This document shows positions 16,034 to 23,259 of a DNA stretch of 64,000 nt, piece by piece. The notes beneath the pieces were generated by a model. It did no database searches. It saw nothing but the letters and a program-made list of their open reading frames with translations, and was not told the origin of the DNA. Origin of the DNA: Mameliella sp. CS4 (GTDB lineage: Bacteria; Pseudomonadota; Alphaproteobacteria; Rhodobacterales; Rhodobacteraceae); the NCBI RefSeq assembly GCF_019392335.1, contig NZ_JAHXRQ010000001.1:248001-312000 (forward strand), given 5' to 3'. Position numbers and translations under genes: made by a program. The stretch's first letter is position 1. Each line of letters starts with the position of its first letter.

Positions 16034-16690
16034 GTGTCGTCAAGCAACACTCCTGCTCGAAGGGCAAAACTGGAAGATTTGGCAGCAATGTCCCGCCTGC
16101 CGAAACGTCCGGGCCGTACCCCAATCGGGTCGAGGTCACTGGTCTTTTGTCATCCTGACCACAGCAAGGAGAAGCTTGAAGCCTACTACTCGACCTTCCC
16201 GCAAGGTATTTTCATAAGCGAACTTGACGGTGACATCATCGGTTTCGCTTGCGCAATTCGCATCTCAGAAAAGGTCATCGAAGAACCCATTCCTTGGTCC
16301 GACGGTACAGAAAATGAGACAGTTCTAAGTCACCAAAAGCAGGGAAGTTGGCTATATGTCAGCCGGATGGCATACACCGCTGGTCCTGGACACGCGCATC
16401 TCAGTCAAGAAATTGGTACACTGCTTGTTGCGTTCCAAAACCTGGCGGTCAAACAAAACTTGGCTGGGATCGCTGTCGCCACGCCGTTCCCCGGTTATAG
16501 AGAACGGTCCGGAACGTCTCCTTTCCAACGCTCCTGCATCGATGATCCCCGCAATCAAGTGCGTTCTGGAATGCATCCGATTGGCGTTGCTCACCATGCA
16601 GGCTTTCGACATTGCTTGGCGTTGCCCAACTATCTTGGCGATGCACGCCACTTCGCTTTGATGGTTTGGAACAGGACTTCCTACCAATAA
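16034..16690 (+). CDS. GNAT-like protein resembling the acetyltransferase half of GNAT-nitrilase fusions
   Basis: The 218-residue protein starts at GTG 16034, with a possible ATG at 16088. Blocks such as LEDLAAMSRL, FPQGIFISELDGDIIGFACAIR, FPGYRER and PNYLGDARHFALMVWN follow the plan of the N-terminal acetyltransferase domain usually fused to a carbon-nitrogen hydrolase. No nitrilase part follows here. The usual acetyl-CoA loop (R/Q-x-x-G-x-G/A) is not obvious, so activity is uncertain. Base composition is close to 50% G+C with codon use unlike its neighbours, pointing to recent transfer. It lies between xsc and a SHOCT protein with no functional link visible. Confidence 0.6.
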   Translation: MSSSNTPARRAKLEDLAAMSRLPKRPGRTPIGSRSLVFCHPDHSKEKLEAYYSTFPQGIFISELDGDIIGFACAIRISEKVIEEPIPWSDGTENETVLSHQKQGSWLYVSRMAYTAGPGHAHLSQEIGTLLVAFQNLAVKQNLAGIAVATPFPGYRERSGTSPFQRSCIDDPRNQVRSGMHPIGVAHHAGFRHCLALPNYLGDARHFALMVWNRTSYQ

Positions 16691-16778
16691 GCCGTTGCCG
16701 GAACCTTGGAAGCCGAAGTTGGTGCAACCTGCAGCATCTGGGAAACTGGGCTCGATGCGGACTTCACGGCACCTTCCC

Positions 16779-17615
16779 TTACAACCGCGACAGCAACTCC
16801 GCCTTCTTCGCGGCAAATTCATCCTCGCTGAGGATGCCCATGTCCCGCAGGCTGCCCAGCTTTTCAAGCGCGGCAAAGATCTGATCGGAATTGCCGCCCT
16901 GCTGGACCGGCGCGGGGGCCGGATCGGGCTGGGAAACAGGCTCTGGCTGGTAGACCGGTTCGGGCTGCATCGGGGCCGGCTCTGGCTGGACAAAGGACGG
17001 CTCGGGCGCGGAGCCCGCCCCCGAAACCACCGGCAGCTGGTTGAGGTAGACCGTCCCGTACTGGCTGGTGAAGGTCCAACTGGCATCGCCTGACTGCTGC
17101 TGCCCGACGCCGCCGATCAGGTGATCGCCCGTGTCATAGACCGTCACCTGCCCGTTCAGGTTCACCGCCAGCCGCCGCGACTGCGGGAAGATCGCGTAGC
17201 TGAGGTTGTTCTGCGAGCCCTGCGACGAGGGCTGGCCCAGATCCGACGGCCACCATGAGCCGAAACTGCCGCCCGAGAATGTCATCGAGGCCCCACCCTG
17301 CTGCTGTCCCTGCCAGCTGCCCTGCGGCTGCGGTGCGGGCTGGTAGAAGGCTCCCTGATAGTAGGCATTCGAAATTTCGCCGCAGAGGTTGTTTACCGTA
17401 TTCTTGAGCCCGTTATTGAACATGTCCCCGACCATCGTCATGCCGCCGGACTGCCATTGACCCATGCCGCCCAGTTCCGGCACGTTGAACTGCGCCTGCA
17501 TACCGCCGCCCCGGCTGACGGCGTCCATCATCGACAGGACGGCATCGGGGCTCAGCCCATAGGCCTGGCTGAGGCGGGATTGCACGGCCAAGCCGTGATC
17601 TGTGAGGGGGGACAT
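16779..17615 (-). CDS. SHOCT domain-containing protein with Gln/Gly/Pro-rich body
   Basis: The 278-residue protein ends in a SHOCT domain (DQIFAALEKLGSLRDMGILS ... FAAKKAELLSRL, residues about 243-278), a short helical C-terminal oligomerisation or binding module. The middle is low complexity: Gly/Ser/Gln/Trp-rich from about residue 85 to 130, then Pro-Glu-Gln repeats (QPEPAPMQPEPVYQPEPVSQ) around residues 205-235. A beta-like segment (RRLAVNLNGQVTVYDTGDHL) lies between. There is no signal peptide. ATG 17615 has GGAG seven bases upstream; the TTG further upstream does not. SHOCT proteins vary widely in function, so none is assigned. Confidence 0.75.
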   Translation of the reverse strand: MSPLTDHGLAVQSRLSQAYGLSPDAVLSMMDAVSRGGGMQAQFNVPELGGMGQWQSGGMTMVGDMFNNGLKNTVNNLCGEISNAYYQGAFYQPAPQPQGSWQGQQQGGASMTFSGGSFGSWWPSDLGQPSSQGSQNNLSYAIFPQSRRLAVNLNGQVTVYDTGDHLIGGVGQQQSGDASWTFTSQYGTVYLNQLPVVSGAGSAPEPSFVQPEPAPMQPEPVYQPEPVSQPDPAPAPVQQGGNSDQIFAALEKLGSLRDMGILSEDEFAAKKAELLSRL

Positions 17616-17705
17616 GATGTGCTCCGGCCGCAATCGGCTTTGGGGAAAGACTCAGCCCTTCGGGTAGCACATGCCGCGTCGCAGCACCAGCCACGGCCCG
17701 GCGTG

Positions 17706-18887
17706 TCAGGCCGCGCGGCTCTCGCGTTTACGCGCCACCGCCTCGCGCAGGAGCGAGGCGGTCCTCTGCCCCCAGGCATCCCAGTTGAGCCGCGCCTCGT
17801 ACTCGGCCCGCGCCGCACGGCTAAGCCGGGCATAGCTGGCGGGGTCGTCGAGATAGGCCAGGATGTTGCGCGCGAAATCCGCCGCCTCTGACCCGGGCGG
17901 CAAGGCATGGCCGGTGATCTCGTCGCGGACCGGCACGCCGCCCACCCGCAGGCAAAGGGACGGCAAACCGTGAGCCGCGGCCTCGCAAAAGGCAAACCCA
18001 TAGGATTCAAAGGACGGCATGACCATGAAATGCGCCTGGGCCAGCGCGGCGTCAAAGATCGCCTGTTCCTCGGGCACCGCCTTGTTCAGTTCCGGGTGCA
18101 CGGTGACAAACTGGTTGGAATTCTCCTCCGGCGGCACGCAGCCGATCACGGTCAACCGCGCGTCCACGCCCGCATCACGCAGGGCCATCATCGTGTCGAA
18201 GGCCACCGGCCCGCCCTTGGCCGACCAGTCGCGCCCGATCACAAGCAGGCGCAGCGGCTCTGCCCGGCTCAGGCTGCGCGGCCCGGGTGGCGGCGGGTCG
18301 GCGATATTGGCCCCCCAGGGGACCAGGCGGCTGCGGTCAGGCGCGATGCCATAGCGGCTTTCCACGGCGGTCTGCAGCCATTCCGACGGCCAGAGCAGAA
18401 GGTCCGCCCGCGCCAGCGCCGCGCGTTCCTGCCGTTCGGCCCAATCGTCCAGAAAACGGCCCAGTTTGAACACCCGTTCATGCGCCTGCCCAACCTCGGA
18501 CTCGCGGTAGACTGTCTGCGTCGCGTCCGAGGTGAAGGCCGTGACCACGCCCGGAGGCACCCGCAGCCCGGCCAGCGTGTGCAGAGCATAAGCCCCGAAC
18601 AGCACATCGTAGCCCCCCTGCCGCAACTCCGCCTCGATTGGGCGCGCAATCACCCGGCGCAACGCATAGTGTGCCCTCCACCGCGCGCGCAGGTTCACCC
18701 GTTCCGGCATGGCATGGATCAGGCGGCGCAGGGGCTCTGCCCCGCCCCAAGCCTGCGGCAGCACCGTGACCTCGCCGGCGTGAGTCCGAAGGGCGTCGAA
18801 AATCCGCGCATTTCCGCCGGAATACAGGTTCCGGTCCAATGGGGACATATCGCACAGGTAGGCGATGCGGAGTGTGTCGCGGGCCAT
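17706..18887 (-). CDS. Glycosyltransferase family 4 protein
   Basis: The 393-residue protein has the GT-B fold layout of GT4 enzymes. The N-terminal domain begins RIAYLCDMSPLDRNLYSGGN. The C-terminal domain carries LRLLVIGRDWSAKGG (residues about 222-236), and the nucleotide-sugar region SFESYGFAFCEAAAHGLPSL is near residues 308-327, including the E-x7-E type acidic pair. The start was chosen at ATG 18887 because AAGGAGATC precedes it ideally. Donor and acceptor are unknown. It is the first gene of the polysaccharide locus and is divergent from the Wzy-like gene across 213 bp. Confidence 0.85.
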   Translation of the reverse strand: MARDTLRIAYLCDMSPLDRNLYSGGNARIFDALRTHAGEVTVLPQAWGGAEPLRRLIHAMPERVNLRARWRAHYALRRVIARPIEAELRQGGYDVLFGAYALHTLAGLRVPPGVVTAFTSDATQTVYRESEVGQAHERVFKLGRFLDDWAERQERAALARADLLLWPSEWLQTAVESRYGIAPDRSRLVPWGANIADPPPPGPRSLSRAEPLRLLVIGRDWSAKGGPVAFDTMMALRDAGVDARLTVIGCVPPEENSNQFVTVHPELNKAVPEEQAIFDAALAQAHFMVMPSFESYGFAFCEAAAHGLPSLCLRVGGVPVRDEITGHALPPGSEAADFARNILAYLDDPASYARLSRAARAEYEARLNWDAWGQRTASLLREAVARKRESRAA

Positions 18888-19100
18888 GATCTCCTTCCGG
18901 GCGCAGGGTTTGTCGTGGATGTTTTCCATGCAATGATAAAAGAAACGGGCGTTTTTACGACCGTTCCGCGCCAATTTGGGTACGGTGCCCGAAATGTAGC
19001 GGATTTCACTGTTTTGCTGCATTGCAGCCGCGACTTTGCCCCAGCCGGTTGCTAGGTCACACTGGAACCGGCGCATCCCGCGCCCAAACGCAAAGCGACC

Positions 19101-20504
19101 ATGCCCAACCAGATCGCCTTCCTCGCACTGGCGGCAAGCCCGATCTTCGTGGCCGTGATGATGTCGCGGCTGCCGCTGGACCGTGCGATCATCTGGTCGC
19201 TGATGCTGTGCTACCTGTTCCTGCCGGAACCGCCCGCAGTCTTTGACTTTCCGATGATGCCGCCGCTGGACAAGCACAACATTCCCGCGCTGATGGCCTT
19301 TGCCCTGACGCTGTGGCGCAAGGACACGGGCGGCCCGCTGCTGCCCCGGTCGCGGTTTGGCAAGGTTCTTTTTCTGACCTTCGTTTTCTCACCGGTGATG
19401 ACGGTCCTCACCAACGGCGAACCGGTCTATTTCGGCATCGTCGGCCTGCCCGCGCTGGGGCTCAAGGATGCGGCGGCTCTGGTGCTGGAACAGTTCCTGA
19501 TGGTGCTGCCCTTCCTTCTGGCCCGACAGCACCTCGCCTCTGGCGGAGCGATGCGGGAACTGTTGCGCGCGCTGGTCGTCGGCGGGCTGATCTACACGCC
19601 GCTGATGCTGCTGGAAATGCGTGTCTCACCCCAGCTCAACAGCTGGGTCTATGGCTATTTCCAGCATTTCTTCGCCCAGACCATCCGCTTTGGCGGCTAT
19701 CGCCCCATCGTCTTTCTGTACCACGGCATCTGGGTCGCCTTCTTCCTGATGACATCCGTGGTCTCGGCATGGGCGCTCTGGCGCTGGGACAAGGGCCCGG
19801 GCCGGACCAGGGCGCTGGCTGTCGCCGGCTACCTGACGCTGGTCCTGGTCATGGCGAAATCGCTGGGGGCGCAGATCTTCATGGTCCTGCTTGTGCCGCT
19901 GGTTGTGCTGCTGAAGCCCCGGGCACAACTGCGCATCGCGCTGTTCATCGGGGCGGTGGCCCTGGCCTACCCGATCCTAAAGGGCGCCGACCTTGTCCCG
20001 CAGGACCAGATGCTGGCGCAGGCCGAAAAGATCGACCCGGACCGGGCCGGATCGCTGCGCTTTCGGTTCCAGAACGAGGACACGTTGCTGGAACGGGCCT
20101 ATATCAAACCGGTCTTCGGCTGGGGCAGCTAGGGGCGCAATCACATCCTGGACCCGTTCAGCGGCGCCATCCTGACCGTGACCGACGGGCTGTGGATCAT
20201 CGCCATCGGCACATATGGCTGGGTCGGGTTCCTGGCGCAATTCGGGTTGTTGCTCTGGCCGCTGGTGCTGATATGGCGGGCGACGCCCACGCAACGCCCC
20301 GATACCGTTTCCCCCTTTGTCGGGCCGCTTTCGCTGATGCTGGCGATCAACGTGGCCGACATGATCCCCAACGCCACGCTCACGCCGCTCACCTGGCTGA
20401 TCGCGGGCGCATTGGCCGGTTACGCCGAGCGCCTGCAAGAGATCACACCCAAGGCGCGGCAGGCGGCCAGTGCCGCGCCCCTGCGGCGCCGCACGGCGAT
20501 GTAG
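19101..20504 (+). pseudogene. O-antigen polymerase/ligase-like membrane protein interrupted by in-frame TAG
   Basis: A polytopic membrane protein of the Wzy/O-antigen-ligase type: about ten hydrophobic helices, and a long loop (residues about 290-345) before the last helices. The frame is broken at codon 344 by TAG (20130-20132) within PVFGWGS-stop-GRNHILDPFSG. The same frame stays open afterwards and encodes a typical C-terminal part (LWIIAIGTYGWVGFLAQFGL ... LTWLIAGALAGY) to the TAA-type end at 20504. Trp would fit at the stop position (TGG to TAG), as W-G-x-W-G-R-N motifs are common in this family. This is therefore a nonsense mutation, a sequencing error, or a suppressed amber codon. If inactive, the linked polysaccharide may not polymerise normally. 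Confidence 0.75.
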
Positions 20505-20515
20505 AAAGGTCCCAG

Positions 20516-21802
20516 ATGTCCCAAAGACCCCGCGTCCTTCTGGTCGCCGACGAATGCAACCCGGAATGGCCCTCGCTGCCCATCGTTGGCTACAAGTACG
20601 CGCTGGAAATCGGCAAGCTGGCGGATGTGACCGTCGCCACCCATGTCCGCAACCGCGAGAACATCGAGAAGGATGGGCCATCCGTGCCGGTGGTCTACAT
20701 CGACAACGAATGGATCGCCTCGCCCATGTACCGGCTGGCCAGACTGATCCGGGGCGGTGAGGAGGTCGGCTGGTCGACCTCGATGATCTTCAACTACCTG
20801 CCCTACCTCGCCTTCGAACAGGGAGTCTGGCGCCACTTTCGCGATGACCTGCGGGCCGGGCAATTCGACATCGTGCATCGCATCACGCCCATGTCGCCCA
20901 CCCTGCCCAGCTGGCTGGCGCACAAGGTGCGCCAGCCCTTCGTGATCGGGCCGCTGAACGGCAATCTCGACTGGCCGCGCGCCTTTGCCGCCGAACAGGC
21001 GCGCGAAAAGGAGGGTCTGCGCAAGTTGCGGAATGTCTACAAGTACCTGCCCTACGCGCGCAGCACCTATGACGATGCCGCCGCCGTGCTCTGCGCCTTT
21101 TCGCACACCCGGGCCGACCTGCCGCGGGTCGAGGATGCGCGCATCGTCTCCTTCCCCGAGATCGGCTTTGATCCCGCGATCTTCCATGCCGAGGGCGCCG
21201 CACCCGCGGGCCGCCGCGGCGACGGGCGGCTGGACTTCCTCTACGCGGGCCGCCTTGTCCCCTACAAACTGCCCGAACTGCCGATCCGCGCCTTCGCCGC
21301 CTCTGACATCCTGCGCCGCCATCACCTGCACGTGGTCGGCGACGGGCCGGAGCGGGCCCGGATGGAGGCGCTGATTGCCGAACACGGGCTACAGGACTGC
21401 ATCACGATGCACGGACGCAAATCCCAGGGCGAGGTGGCCGGGATGATGCGCCACTCGGACGCCTTCGTCTTCCCCTCGATCCGCGAGCTGGGCGCCGGCG
21501 TGGTGATCGAGGCGATGGCCTGCGGCTGCCAGGTGATCGTGGCGAATTACGGCGCCCCCGGCGACCTCGCCGATCACGGCCGGGGCGCGCGGGTCGAGAT
21601 GGGCAGCTTTGACCGCATGGTCGATGGTTTCCGCCTTGAAATGGAGGCCTGCGCCGAGGCCCCCGCCAACATGGCCGAGACCGCAGCCCGCGCCAAATCC
21701 TATGCCGACGGCTATTTCCCCTGGGCGAAGAAGGGCGAAAAGACAATCGACGTCTACCGCGCCCTGCTCGACGGGCAATCACTCGACGGGCTAGGCTATT
21801 GA
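20516..21802 (+). CDS. Glycosyltransferase family 4 protein
   Basis: The 428-residue GT-B enzyme. The N-terminal domain starts RPRVLLVADECNPEWPSLPI. The C-terminal domain contains RLDFLYAGRLVPYKLPELPI (residues about 237-256), VVGDGPERARMEALI and SIRELGAGVVIEAMACGCQV (residues about 321-340), the sugar-nucleotide region. ATG 20516 follows GAAAGGTCCCAG. It lies 11 bp after the Wzy-like frame and overlaps the following GNAT gene, so the three are probably one transcript. It likely adds one sugar of the exopolysaccharide repeat; the linkage cannot be inferred. Confidence 0.85.
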   Translation: MSQRPRVLLVADECNPEWPSLPIVGYKYALEIGKLADVTVATHVRNRENIEKDGPSVPVVYIDNEWIASPMYRLARLIRGGEEVGWSTSMIFNYLPYLAFEQGVWRHFRDDLRAGQFDIVHRITPMSPTLPSWLAHKVRQPFVIGPLNGNLDWPRAFAAEQAREKEGLRKLRNVYKYLPYARSTYDDAAAVLCAFSHTRADLPRVEDARIVSFPEIGFDPAIFHAEGAAPAGRRGDGRLDFLYAGRLVPYKLPELPIRAFAASDILRRHHLHVVGDGPERARMEALIAEHGLQDCITMHGRKSQGEVAGMMRHSDAFVFPSIRELGAGVVIEAMACGCQVIVANYGAPGDLADHGRGARVEMGSFDRMVDGFRLEMEACAEAPANMAETAARAKSYADGYFPWAKKGEKTIDVYRALLDGQSLDGLGY

Positions 21803-22308
21803 CCGGCTTCACCACCAGCCGGCTCCGCGTCACGCCCTGGGCGGCGGCGCTCGACGATCCGGCTACCCGCCCGGCGCTTGAACATCGCCTCGCGCGGATC
21901 CTTACGCCGCCCGTCCTGCGCCCCCTGCCGCCTTCGGTGCAACTGGACGGCACACCCAGCCAAATCACAAACTGGATCGCCGCGCGCCACACCGCATCCA
22001 ACGTCTGGCTCGTCGAGACAGGCGAGACCCTGGTCGGCCTGCTCATGCTCTTCTCCGACCCGGAGCGCGTCAGCGACTGCGCGCATCTCGGCTATCTCTT
22101 TGCCGAAGAGGCCTGGGGCAAAGGCTATGCCACCGAACTGGTCCAGGGCCTTGCGGCACATCTGGACGAAACCGCGCCCATGACCCTTCTCGCCGGGGTG
22201 GACCGCACGAATCCTGCCTCCGCCCGTGTGCTGGAAAAATCGGGCTTCTTGCCCGATCCGGAGACGCCGACCGCCGACACCCTGCGCTTTCGGCGCCCGC
22301 CCCCCTGA
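21799..22308 (+). CDS. GNAT family N-acetyltransferase
   Basis: The 169-residue protein starts at a TTG that overlaps the preceding stop (TTGA). It has the RimJ/RimL-like GNAT arrangement: TSRLRVTPW at the N-terminus, then HLGYLFAEEAWGKGYATELV (residues about 94-113) with the acetyl-CoA pyrophosphate loop (WGKGYA). NPASARVLEKSGF near residues 136-148 completes the fold. The substrate could be an amino sugar or a protein N-terminus. Its place directly after a glycosyltransferase gene suggests, but does not prove, sugar acetylation. Confidence 0.8.
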   Translation: MTGFTTSRLRVTPWAAALDDPATRPALEHRLARILTPPVLRPLPPSVQLDGTPSQITNWIAARHTASNVWLVETGETLVGLLMLFSDPERVSDCAHLGYLFAEEAWGKGYATELVQGLAAHLDETAPMTLLAGVDRTNPASARVLEKSGFLPDPETPTADTLRFRRPPP

Positions 22309-22312
22309 CCGA

Positions 22313-22327
22313 CCCGGCATAGCCGGG
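22313..22327. terminator. Small hairpin after the GNAT gene
   Basis: CCCGGC-ATA-GCCGGG begins 4 bp after the GNAT stop codon. It is short and lacks a U-tract, but its position suits a 3' end structure. Confidence 0.35.
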
Positions 22328-22332
22328 CCCAA

Positions 22333-22496
22333 GTGCCTGTTCCCCGGAGCCATCTCTCGCTTGATGCCGAAAAGAGCTGGGCCGCCAGCCAATGCAAGGG
22401 GGCGCAGCCCCGCGCCTCGCGCGGCTTGCCCTTGCATTGGCTGGCGGGCTGGCTCAGGCAGCAAGACAGCGAGAGATGGCTCCGGGGAACAGGCAC
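22333..22496. repeat. 164-bp nested palindrome between convergent genes
   Basis: The outer arms are perfect over 29 nt (22333-22361 against 22468-22496). The inner arms are perfect over 19 nt (22382-22400 against 22429-22447). At the centre is CCGCGC-CTC-GCGCGG (22410-22424). The whole 304-bp gap between the convergent GNAT and acetyltransferase genes is filled by this structure. It could be a mobile palindromic element of the REP/MITE kind or a strong bidirectional terminator. It has no open frame of its own that looks coding. Confidence 0.8.
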
Positions 22497-22611
22497 GGGC
22501 TTGTTTCCTGGTGAATCCCGAAGCGAAAAACGCGCCGCAAGGCGCGATACCCGAGGGGTGGCGGGCGGGCGATGGCACCTGAAAGGGGCCGAGTCCCGAC
22601 CGGCCCCCGGT

Positions 22612-23115
22612 TTATTCAGATCGCGCGATCACCTTCGCGGGCACCCCGGCCACGGTCGCCCCGGCGGGTACGTCGCGTGTCACCACGGCGTTGGCGCCGA
22701 TCACCGCGTGATCGCCCACTTTCAGCGGCCCAATCAGCTTGGCGCCCGCGCCCACGTCGACGTGACCGCCCAGAACCACCGGGCCCGCCAGCGTCACTTG
22801 GTGAAAGATCATGCAGTTCACGCCGATCCTGGCCTCCGGGTGCACGATAATCCCCGTCGGATGGGTCAGGCGCAGCCCGCCGCCGATCTCGGTCGTCAGA
22901 TGCAACTCGCTCTGGCAGATCAGCGACCAGAACCAGTGGTTCAGCACCCAGTATCGCGCCACGACACGGCCCAGAAGACCCCGGTCGCGCCAGGCCTGGT
23001 AACGACGGACTGCGCGGATCATCTTCTTGCCCGGTTCCCAGAACCGTTCGATCCGCTCGCGCGACCAGTCCGGCACCTCGGCCGAGATCAGATTTTCCGC
23101 CATTCCGGTATCCAT
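22612..23115 (-). CDS. Hexapeptide-repeat acetyltransferase (serine acetyltransferase-like fold)
   Basis: The 167-residue protein has an N-terminal helical part followed by left-handed beta-helix repeats (GIIVHPEARIGVNCMIFHQV, VVLGGHVDVGAGAKLIGPLK, VGDHAVIGANAVVTRDVPAG) and ends VAGVPAKVIARSE, typical of LbetaH acyltransferases. The central GxxxxHPxGIVVH-like stretch (LTHPTGIIVHPEARIG) resembles CysE and colanic-acid-type O-acetyltransferases. The context favours acetylation of the exopolysaccharide over cysteine synthesis. The start is ATG 23115; ATG 23103 is also possible. Confidence 0.8.
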   Translation of the reverse strand: MDTGMAENLISAEVPDWSRERIERFWEPGKKMIRAVRRYQAWRDRGLLGRVVARYWVLNHWFWSLICQSELHLTTEIGGGLRLTHPTGIIVHPEARIGVNCMIFHQVTLAGPVVLGGHVDVGAGAKLIGPLKVGDHAVIGANAVVTRDVPAGATVAGVPAKVIARSE

Positions 23116-23160
23116 CGCCCGCGATCCGCCATAATCCTGCCCTGAAATGCGGTATCCTAA

Positions 23161-23200
23161 GGGTTATGGCAACACTCTGACCGCAGAGTGCGCGTAACCC
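23161..23200. repeat. 40-bp two-part inverted repeat in a divergent promoter region
   Basis: GGGTTA (23161-23166) pairs with TAACCC (23195-23200). Inside it CACTCTG (23173-23179) pairs with CAGAGTG (23184-23190) around an ACCG loop. It lies between the divergent acetyltransferase (start 23115) and acyltransferase (start 23260) genes and could be an operator or an RNA hairpin. Confidence 0.5.
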
Positions 23201-23259
23201 GGAGAATCCGGAAGGACGAAAATGACGCTCCCGCCCCTTGGCCGAGGACACCCGCAGCC

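Noticed and set aside
19313..20515. Reading through the Wzy-like gene in another frame fused to the GT4 gene
   Set aside because: The upstream part is low-complexity Gly/Ala/Arg sequence; the GT4 protein starts naturally at ATG 20516 with a ribosome binding site.
22328..22500. Possible IS element or CRISPR array at the palindrome
   Set aside because: There is no transposase frame, no target-site duplication that I can see, and no regular repeat-spacer periodicity.
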